From Halobacteriovoraceae bacterium (GTDB lineage Bacteria; Bdellovibrionota; Bacteriovoracia; Bacteriovoracales; Bacteriovoracaceae), in assembly GCA_018663815.1 (NCBI GenBank), contig JABJPQ010000184.1, positions 1 through 5,871 on the forward strand: DNA of 5,871 nt. Reading direction: 5' to 3'. The number at the start of each line of letters is the position of its first letter. Position 1 is the first letter of the stretch. This document shows, in pieces, positions 1 to 4,964 of this stretch. The notes beneath the pieces were generated by a model. The model was not told the origin of the DNA, did no database searches, and saw nothing but the letters and a program-made list of their open reading frames with translations. A program made the position numbers and the translations under genes.

Positions 1-99
1 AAAGATGTTTTTTTTTGCTTGTTGGATTGAAGTCTTATCAGGTCTTTTTTTTGCTTGATATCTAATAAAGTCACTTATGTTTTTATATTTATGATTCAT
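1..99 (-). CDS. oleC: N-terminus of an AMP-binding (ANL) enzyme, probable OleC beta-lactone synthetase; truncated by window edge
   Basis: This is an open frame of 33 codons that starts at ATG 99-97 and runs off the left edge without a stop. The start is well supported. An AAGGA ribosome site (106-110) sits 6 bases upstream, and the start follows the oleB stop codon with only 2 bases between. Residues 9-25 (ISDFIRYQAKKRPDKTS) match the usual N-terminal segment of acyl-CoA synthetase/AMP-ligase proteins, a short helix followed by a 'rPdk-x-ai' turn. OleC is the member of that superfamily that normally follows oleA and oleB. It uses ATP to turn a beta-hydroxy acid into a beta-lactone. The name rests mainly on position, because the adenylation motifs (P-loop-like STG..P.G and the D.. 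core) lie outside the window. Another acyl-AMP ligase or acyl-CoA synthetase remains possible. The segment is very lysine-rich and contains two long A-tracts. Confidence 0.6.
   Translation of the reverse strand, partial: MNHKYKNISDFIRYQAKKRPDKTSIQQAKKNIF
9..57 (-). repeat. Pair of 13-base A-tract repeats in the start of the probable oleC
   Basis: The minus-strand motif CAAGC followed by eight A occurs at 45-57 and again at 9-21, 36 bases (12 codons) apart and in the same frame. Both copies encode Gln-Ala-Lys-Lys. The left copy is extended to a run of nine A (8-16). Confidence 0.7.
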
Positions 100-101
100 T
101 T

Positions 102-965
102 TTAATCCTTTAAAAATTTTTCAATGAGAAAGAGTGTATCTTCTTTTTCATCTTCTAAAATATAATGACCAGCTCCTTCGTAATACTTATATTGTGCTTC
201 AGGGTAGATCTCTTGCCATTTTTTAAAAAAATGATCATTAAAACAAAAGTCTTTACCACCCCATAAGATGAGTTTTTTTCCACTAAGATCAGTTAACTTA
301 CTTTCAATTTGTTTAAGCAGATCATAGGATCCATGATTTTTATCCAGAGGAATGTCTTGCACAAACTCACTTATGGCCTGACGTAACTTAGGTTTAGAGT
401 AAGGAGCAAGATATGCTTTTTTGACCACTTTTGATAATTTTTTTTCTGTACTCAAAAAAGTTGCAGGATAACAAAAAGCATTTAAATACTTAACGATAAA
501 GGGTCCAAAAAATTTGTTTTTACACAAACTAATTGAAAAGGGAATTTCTTGAGATAAAAAGGCGGCCGTATTTAAAATAATCATCTTATCAATGTTTTGG
601 GTATGTTCTACAGCGTGTCCAAAACCTATGGCCCCTCCCCAGTCGTGAACAACCATAGAATACTTGCTTAGCTTTAAGGAAAAGAGCAAGCCTGTGAGAT
701 CATTAATTCTTTGCTCAAGTGTATAATTATAATCAATTGGTTTATCCGATAAGCCACAACCAATATGATCAATCGCAATGACTCGAAAGGACTTAGAAAG
801 GTGTTTAATTAAATTTCGATAGTAAAACGACCATGTGGGATTACCATGAACCATGACAACCACATCTCCTTGCCCCTCATCAACATAATGCATTTTAGTG
901 TTATTTAGTTCGTAAAAATTATGCCCAAATGGGTATTCAACTTTTGAGACATCCATTAATTCCAT
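102..965 (-). CDS. oleB: OleB-type alpha/beta hydrolase (beta-lactone decarboxylase)
   Basis: This is a full-length alpha/beta-hydrolase of 287 residues, the usual size of OleB and its haloalkane-dehalogenase relatives. Visible motifs are HGNPTWS (40-46, oxyanion/Asn41 region), DHIGCGLSDKP (66-76), the nucleophile elbow HDWGG with Asp108 and Trp109 (107-111), LNTAAF (131-136), the acid strand WGGKDFCF with Asp239 (235-242), and the base His267 in GAGHYILED (264-272). The LNTAAF, WG-x-x-D-x-x-F and AGHY-x-LED blocks are those I associate with OleB rather than with true dehalogenases. In the ole pathway OleB removes CO2 from a cis-beta-lactone to give a cis-olefin; it has no signal peptide and should act in the cytoplasm, often in a complex with OleC and OleD. 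The start at 965 has a GGAG 5 bases upstream. The gene overlaps the end of oleA by 10 bases and is followed 2 bases later by the probable oleC, so the three should be co-translated. Haloalkane dehalogenase is the main alternative, made unlikely by the neighbours. Confidence 0.86.
   Translation of the reverse strand: MELMDVSKVEYPFGHNFYELNNTKMHYVDEGQGDVVVMVHGNPTWSFYYRNLIKHLSKSFRVIAIDHIGCGLSDKPIDYNYTLEQRINDLTGLLFSLKLSKYSMVVHDWGGAIGFGHAVEHTQNIDKMIILNTAAFLSQEIPFSISLCKNKFFGPFIVKYLNAFCYPATFLSTEKKLSKVVKKAYLAPYSKPKLRQAISEFVQDIPLDKNHGSYDLLKQIESKLTDLSGKKLILWGGKDFCFNDHFFKKWQEIYPEAQYKYYEGAGHYILEDEKEDTLFLIEKFLKD
106..110 (-). promoter_or_regulatory. Ribosome binding site of the probable oleC, inside the end of oleB
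   Basis: AAGGA on the minus strand sits 6 bases before the ATG at 99 and ends just before the oleB TAA. It supports the truncated downstream frame as a real gene. Confidence 0.6.
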
Positions 966-1972
966 AACAACTCCATCATTATAGTGTGTAAGCCACTTCC
1001 AATCCCCAAGAGCGCTATTTGATCATTTTTTGCAAACTTGTTTTCAGAACTTGCAATTGCCAAAGTTAATGGCAAAGCAGCAGAGCCAGTATTACCATAT
1101 TTTTTAAAGGTAGAGTGATCTTTGCTGATATCTAGCTCCAGTGACTTGTAGAGGAATTCTTGATGATGAATCCCCACTTGGTGACAAATATAATGATCAT
1201 ACTGACATTGGCTTAAAAGCTTTAGATCCTGCCAATTCTTTTTAGCGAGGGTGACGCCTTTTTGCATTAATAGCTCTGAGTTTGTCTCCATGACTAAAGA
1301 CTCTGTTGAACCATCTCCCTGACATAATGTATATGATTCAGTGTCTGAGAGACTTTTTATATGCCCAAATATGGGTTTATTTAAATCTGCGGCTCCTAAT
1401 ACAAGAGCGACTCCTGCTGAGCCAATCGTAAAATTGGCAAAGTATTTTTTTATTGATTTGCGAGTGATTGAACCATCCAATTTAATTGTTTTTAAAGTTT
1501 GCTCTAAAAGAGGCCATGAATTTTCCCCCGTAACAATCATGGCCGTTTTTATGGCCTTTGAATTAATCATGCTTGCCGCAACTGTTATAGCGGAGACGAC
1601 TCCAAGACAAGCATTAGAGAGATCAAAGGACTGGCAATCGGCTCGTAGCCCCAGCCCGTGATGAACAACACTGGCCGTTGAAGGCTCTAAAAAATCCCTA
1701 CAAACAGAAGCGTGAATTAATAAATCAATTTCACTAGGTTTCACTTCATTATTATCAAAAAGTTTTTTCGCAGCGTGGATTGATATATCGGAAGGTTTTT
1801 TCTGTTTATAAATACCACGAGTTTTAATGCCGGTTTGCATTTCAATACGTCCATAAGGAAGTTTCAACCTATCATAAATTTCAGCTAGATCTTTTTCTAT
1901 AAAATCTGAACTTATGAACTCGTCCGGTTCTACATAATCAATGGCCATAAGTGATACATTTAGTTTATTCAT
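956..1972 (-). CDS. oleA: OleA, thiolase-superfamily head-to-head acyl condensing enzyme
   Basis: This 338-residue protein has the FabH/thiolase fold and the size expected of OleA. OleA joins two long-chain acyl thioesters by a non-decarboxylative Claisen condensation to give a 2-alkyl-3-keto acid. Motifs seen are YDRLKLP (33-39), RDFLEPSTAS with Glu96 (92-101), SNACLG with nucleophile Cys122 (119-124), FTIGSAGVALVLG (181-193), ICHQV with His264 (262-266), YGNTGSAALP with Asn294 (292-301), and LLGIGSGL (321-328) near the C-terminus. The spacings Glu-26-Cys, Cys-142-His and His-30-Asn equal those I recall for the Xanthomonas OleA catalytic set (E117, C143, H285, N315). The glutamate in LEPSTAS is the OleA hallmark and is absent from ordinary FabH. 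The ATG overlaps the upstream stop codon as TAATG, with GGAG 5 bases before it, pointing to coupled translation with the FAD oxidoreductase. Automated pipelines would probably label this 3-oxoacyl-ACP synthase III. Whether it uses acyl-CoA, as known OleA does, or the ACP encoded two genes upstream cannot be told from sequence. Confidence 0.9.
   Translation of the reverse strand: MNKLNVSLMAIDYVEPDEFISSDFIEKDLAEIYDRLKLPYGRIEMQTGIKTRGIYKQKKPSDISIHAAKKLFDNNEVKPSEIDLLIHASVCRDFLEPSTASVVHHGLGLRADCQSFDLSNACLGVVSAITVAASMINSKAIKTAMIVTGENSWPLLEQTLKTIKLDGSITRKSIKKYFANFTIGSAGVALVLGAADLNKPIFGHIKSLSDTESYTLCQGDGSTESLVMETNSELLMQKGVTLAKKNWQDLKLLSQCQYDHYICHQVGIHHQEFLYKSLELDISKDHSTFKKYGNTGSAALPLTLAIASSENKFAKNDQIALLGIGSGLHTIMMELLWN
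971..974 (-). promoter_or_regulatory. Ribosome binding site of oleB, inside the end of oleA
   Basis: GGAG lies 5 bases before the ATG at 965. A second in-frame ATG (956-954, Met4) overlaps the oleA stop as TAATG but is 14 bases from this site, so the upstream ATG is preferred. Use of Met4 would cost only three residues. Confidence 0.6.
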
Positions 1973-3369
1973 TACGACTCCATTAAACCATAAAGATTAG
2001 ACATAGAGATACCACTTAGCATACTACCAACAATTCCTAAGAAGCCTTGGTCTGTTCCTATAATATAAAGCCCAGGTATGGAAGTTTGTCCATCTCTCGT
2101 TTTTTTAGTTGCACCATAAACTGTTCCTGAGAAATGACCTGTATACCTTTCAATCGTGGTAGGTGAGAAAACATCCTTAAAAATACAGTCAACTTTTTGA
2201 CCTAATATCTTTTGGGTCAATTTATTCGCTTGATGATAAACATTTTCTTTCTGTGCCAGATATTCAGCTTTAGAAAGCTTTTTCCAAAGATCATAATTGG
2301 CCATATAGGTTATCCGAGCAGTACCGTTTCCGTCCTTATTTTCAAGTTCATAATTATCCGGTAAACAAAAAACTGCTGAACTTGTATCGATAAGAGTATC
2401 CGGTTTTCTATAAAGATATTTATCAGATTCATTGTAAAAGACAATTGTAGCTTTATAATTTTGTATTGCTTGTTTATTTTGAGTAACAATTATTGACTCT
2501 GTAAACGACATTTTACCGATATCACTTTTAAGACTTTCAGCTTCGTTGAGTAAAGAAAAAGTCTCTGGTAATCCGGCCGAAGAAAAAATTTTTTGGCTTT
2601 CCAAAAACTCTCCATCTGCAAGGTAAACTCCCTTCACATGAGTATCTGCTTTAATTTGGGAAACGGGAGCTTTAAAACGTAACTCTCCTCCCACAGACTG
2701 GTACTTATCAATAAGTAGCTCTATAATTGTTCGTACCCCACCCACAGGCCTAGAGAATCCTTCGAGATAAATCGATTTAAACATAATAACAAATTGAGAG
2801 AAATCCATATCTTCTTCCCAAGCAGATCCATAAATCAACAAAGGAGCAATGATCATTTCTTTTAATAGGTCATCGCTCAAATAAGTTTCCAAAACGGAAC
2901 GTGTCGAAATATACGTAGCTTTAAGATCAGTTTCATTATACTCAACTAAGTAATTTACAAGCTTATCAAACTGATCAACTTGCTGCGGAAAAACAGTCGC
3001 AATCTCAGAGCGCATAAGTTCAAAATCATTACTAAATTTTAAAGCGGCACTTTTAAATTTAATCAGCGAAAATGTTTGTTCTTTTAATTTGAAGTCATCA
3101 TAAGGAATTCGTAACTGCTTTAATAGCTTGGTAAAAGGACGTCGTCGCTCCCCTTTATTTGCAAAGTTTGTTAGAGCATGGAGACCAACATCAAAATTTA
3201 TTATTTCTTTGCTTGCTTTAATTCTACGAGCATAATAGGAATTTAGTCCACCTGCGATGGAGTGTTTTTCTAATATGACAACTTTTTTATCATACATGGC
3301 CAAACGAATACCGGCCGCGAGACCAGACATTCCAGCTCCGATAATTATAGCATCATATTTATTGGTCAT
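1972..3369 (-). CDS. CrtI/phytoene-desaturase-like FAD-dependent oxidoreductase
   Basis: This 465-residue flavoprotein is of the amine-oxidase/phytoene-desaturase superfamily. The N-terminus carries the dinucleotide fold GAGMSG (11-16) with the ribose-binding Glu34 at the end of the second strand and a GG pair at 40-41. The middle has FDVGLHAL (59-66) and the substrate-domain signature EGFSRPVGG (203-211). The C-terminus has the second FAD contact, SPTTIERYTG (402-411) followed by IPGLYIIGTD (431-440) and a GxxGSMLSG segment. There is no transmembrane helix, but CrtI-type enzymes are commonly membrane-associated. Known relatives desaturate or isomerise carotenoids and retinoids, or act on acyl lipids. 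No carotenoid genes are visible here. Sitting 6 bases after the acyl carrier gene and overlapping oleA by one base, it most plausibly oxidises or desaturates an ACP-bound acyl chain, or reduces an ole intermediate; this is inference. The ribosome site is weak (AAGAG, 3 bases from the ATG, overlapping the upstream stop), so translation probably depends on re-initiation. Confidence 0.8.
   Translation of the reverse strand: MTNKYDAIIIGAGMSGLAAGIRLAMYDKKVVILEKHSIAGGLNSYYARRIKASKEIINFDVGLHALTNFANKGERRRPFTKLLKQLRIPYDDFKLKEQTFSLIKFKSAALKFSNDFELMRSEIATVFPQQVDQFDKLVNYLVEYNETDLKATYISTRSVLETYLSDDLLKEMIIAPLLIYGSAWEEDMDFSQFVIMFKSIYLEGFSRPVGGVRTIIELLIDKYQSVGGELRFKAPVSQIKADTHVKGVYLADGEFLESQKIFSSAGLPETFSLLNEAESLKSDIGKMSFTESIIVTQNKQAIQNYKATIVFYNESDKYLYRKPDTLIDTSSAVFCLPDNYELENKDGNGTARITYMANYDLWKKLSKAEYLAQKENVYHQANKLTQKILGQKVDCIFKDVFSPTTIERYTGHFSGTVYGATKKTRDGQTSIPGLYIIGTDQGFLGIVGSMLSGISMSNLYGLMES
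1978..1981 (-). promoter_or_regulatory. Ribosome binding site of oleA, inside the end of the FAD oxidoreductase gene
   Basis: GGAG sits 5 bases before the oleA ATG and lies within the Met-Glu codons two residues from the end of the upstream gene. The stop and start overlap as TAATG, which settles the oleA start and implies coupled translation. Confidence 0.65.
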
Positions 3370-3375
3370 TTTCTC

Positions 3376-3621
3376 TTATGCAAACTTCGGAGTTAAATAC
3401 TCAACACAGCTATTGAGAGTTGCAAGTTGGCCATAATCCTCAGATGGAACTTCAACTTTATGTCTCTTTCTTAATTCCATTACGATATCTAAAAAATCCA
3501 TTGAGTCCAGATCAAGTTGATCTCTAAGGCTTTCACTAGCTTTCAGCCCGTCTAATTCCTCATCAGGTGCAACATCCGCAATAATATCTAACACATATTT
3601 TTTTACTTCTTCTGAACTCAT
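3376..3621 (-). CDS. Stand-alone acyl carrier protein
   Basis: This is an 81-residue acidic protein with the four-helix acyl-carrier-protein pattern. The phosphopantetheine attachment site is Ser40 in LDLDSMDFLDIV (36-47), where the DS(M/L) core is followed by the acidic, hydrophobic recognition helix II. Downstream, VEVPSEDYGQLATLNSCVEYL (56-76) is the usual helix III/IV region. A phosphopantetheinyl transferase elsewhere in the genome must activate it. The start has a strong AGAGG site 5 bases upstream. It lies 28 bases after the FabF-like gene and 6 bases before the FAD oxidoreductase. Because housekeeping acpP normally sits in the fab cluster (fabD-fabG-acpP-fabF), this copy beside ole genes is likely a dedicated carrier that shuttles a special acyl chain among its operon partners. 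Confidence 0.9.
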   Translation of the reverse strand: MSSEEVKKYVLDIIADVAPDEELDGLKASESLRDQLDLDSMDFLDIVMELRKRHKVEVPSEDYGQLATLNSCVEYLTPKFA

Positions 3622-3626
3622 TTCTA

Positions 3627-3631
3627 CCTCT
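3627..3631 (-). promoter_or_regulatory. Ribosome binding site of the acyl carrier protein gene
   Basis: AGAGG with a 5-base spacer precedes the ATG at 3621. It is the strongest-looking site in the operon, in line with the high expression usually needed for a carrier protein. Confidence 0.65.
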
Positions 3632-3649
3632 GATTATCAATTTTTTATA

Positions 3650-4876
3650 TTATACTTTTTTTATTATTACCGTTGAGTTTATGCCCAACATTCCAAATGA
3701 ATTGTTTAAAATAATATCTACTGTGTTTGTTTCAATAGGTTGGTTAAGTACAAGGTTTTTCACATCACATTCAGGATCTATTTGTTCAACATTTATACCT
3801 GCATGGATCATTCCATCTTCAAAGCTTGGAAGATTACCAGCAAGCTCTAACGCACCAGCTGCTCCCATCGAGTGCCCGATATGCCCTTTAGTAAAGTTTA
3901 TATAAGTTTTATCAGACGCCTCAAAAACAGCTTTAGCTGCACTCACCTCATTTATATCCCCCATAACAGTACCAGTGGCATGGAGATTAACGATATCAAT
4001 ATCTTCAGCATTAAGACTGGCCCTGACCAAAGCTTTTTGCATGCACTCAATTTGTCTTTGAGTATTTGGAAGAACAAAGTCACTGGCATCAGAGTTATAG
4101 GCATAGCCAACGACTTCACCATATATTTTTGCATTTCTATTCTCAGCACTTTCAAGTGTTTCAACCATGTACACACAGCCACCTTCTGAGATAGTTATTC
4201 CATTTCTTGTTTTACATAAAGGCCGGGAAGATTTTGTAACATCCTCATGGGTACCAAGGGCTCCTTGAGCATTAAAAGCAGCAAAAATACCAAATGTTGC
4301 AGGAGACTCACTCGCTCCACCACAAAGAGCGTAATCAACTTCTCCTAATAATATTTGTTGCACCCCTTGAATCAAGCCCATATTTCCACCTGCACATGCA
4401 GATCCAATGGTATAATGCGGACCAGTTATTCCAAGATTTAAAGTTACTTCACCAGCTGCTGAATTTGCAACAGTACGTGGATTGTGATGAATTGACCAAA
4501 GATTATAATCCATCTCATTATGTTGCATTTGATAAACTTCTTCTTCAGTTTCTACATTACCATGCTCGGTCAGTCCTAGAAAAACTCCCATGCGGCTTTT
4601 ATCAATTGCTTCAATATCCAGCTTGGCATCGATCAGGGCTTCATTGGCACAATAAATTGATATTGAACCAACTCTAGTTCCTCGTCTTCTTGATTTTTTC
4701 TTTTGATGTTTAAATTCGTCAAATTCACAAAATCCCGCAGGTCTTTTTCCCATGTATCTAATTTCATGTTCAGCGATCCCACTCTTACCATCAAGTAAAT
4801 TTTGTCTCATTGTTTTCAGATCATTCCCAATGGGAGAAGTCAGTCCAACACCTGTAATTACGATTCGTTTATTCAT
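3650..4876 (-). CDS. FabF-type beta-ketoacyl-ACP synthase, specialised (secondary-lipid) subfamily
   Basis: This 408-residue decarboxylating ketosynthase is close to the roughly 410 residues usual for FabF. It condenses malonyl-ACP with an acyl thioester. The Cys-His-His triad is complete: Cys161 in GSACAGG (158-164), His299 in NLHATGTVMGD (297-307) and His332 in KGHIGHSMGAAG (330-341), with the conserved Glu344 following. Other family landmarks are RIVITGVGLTSPIG (4-17), NLGITGPHYTIGSACAGG (147-164) and CGGASESP (185-192). Two departures are visible. The gating loop, NSFGFGGTN in typical FabF, reads NSFGMLGIN (392-400), so the gatekeeper Phe is a Met and the loop is bulkier. A strongly basic stretch, HQKKKSRRRGTR (57-68), could help ACP docking. 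The HATGT form and the gene context suggest a specialised synthase rather than housekeeping FabF. The ATG has AAGG 5 bases upstream, and this is the first gene of the compact operon, 88 bases after the transporter stop. Confidence 0.88.
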   Translation of the reverse strand: MNKRIVITGVGLTSPIGNDLKTMRQNLLDGKSGIAEHEIRYMGKRPAGFCEFDEFKHQKKKSRRRGTRVGSISIYCANEALIDAKLDIEAIDKSRMGVFLGLTEHGNVETEEEVYQMQHNEMDYNLWSIHHNPRTVANSAAGEVTLNLGITGPHYTIGSACAGGNMGLIQGVQQILLGEVDYALCGGASESPATFGIFAAFNAQGALGTHEDVTKSSRPLCKTRNGITISEGGCVYMVETLESAENRNAKIYGEVVGYAYNSDASDFVLPNTQRQIECMQKALVRASLNAEDIDIVNLHATGTVMGDINEVSAAKAVFEASDKTYINFTKGHIGHSMGAAGALELAGNLPSFEDGMIHAGINVEQIDPECDVKNLVLNQPIETNTVDIILNNSFGMLGINSTVIIKKV

Positions 4877-4964
4877 ACATACCTTATATAAATTCTGGCG
4901 ATATTAAACAACACAATAAGAACAACGTCTAGTGTGGCATTAACTAAATCGCACTTTAACTACT
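4877..4964 (-). promoter_or_regulatory. Intergenic region upstream of the FabF-like gene; probable promoter region of the ole-type operon
   Basis: This 88-base gap is the only sizeable non-coding stretch in the window and is where the promoter for the six-gene operon would be expected. On the minus strand an AT-rich part contains weak sigma70-like elements (TTGTGT, then 18 bases, then TTTATA, and a separate TAATAT), none convincing. The 7-base direct repeat TTAACTA (plus strand) occurs at 4940-4946 and 4956-4962, exactly 16 bases apart. No GC-rich hairpin followed by a T-run was found, so the transporter may read through into the operon. The promoter assignment rests on position. Confidence 0.35.
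4882..4885 (-). promoter_or_regulatory. Ribosome binding site of the FabF-like gene
   Basis: AAGG lies 5 bases upstream of the ATG at 4876. It supports that start; a second ATG 4 bases earlier (4880) is out of frame and meets a stop after three codons. Confidence 0.6.

Noticed and set aside
102..965. Haloalkane dehalogenase
   Set aside because: The Asp108/Trp109/Asn41/His267 set would allow it, but the LNTAAF and AGHYILED blocks and the oleA/oleC neighbours favour OleB.
1341..1661. Open frame of 106 codons on the plus strand, opposite oleA
   Set aside because: It lies wholly inside oleA, which has intact catalytic motifs; the translation shows no recognisable domain.
1972..3369. Carotenoid biosynthesis (phytoene desaturase)
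   Set aside because: No phytoene synthase or other carotenoid gene is nearby, and all partners handle acyl thioesters. Fold assignment kept, substrate left open.
3681..4677. Plus-strand frames at 3681-3905, 3872-4189 and 4294-4677 and a minus-strand frame at 3952-4182
   Set aside because: All are shadows of the FabF-like gene, overlapping its conserved motifs, with no family pattern of their own.
1..4876. Claim of a ladderane biosynthesis cluster
   Set aside because: Only the FabF/ACP/CrtI-like combination is shared; no radical SAM or other proposed ladderane genes are visible, and OleABC points to hydrocarbon or beta-lactone formation.
4877..4964. Rho-independent terminator after the transporter
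   Set aside because: No GC-rich inverted repeat with a following T-run could be found on the minus strand.
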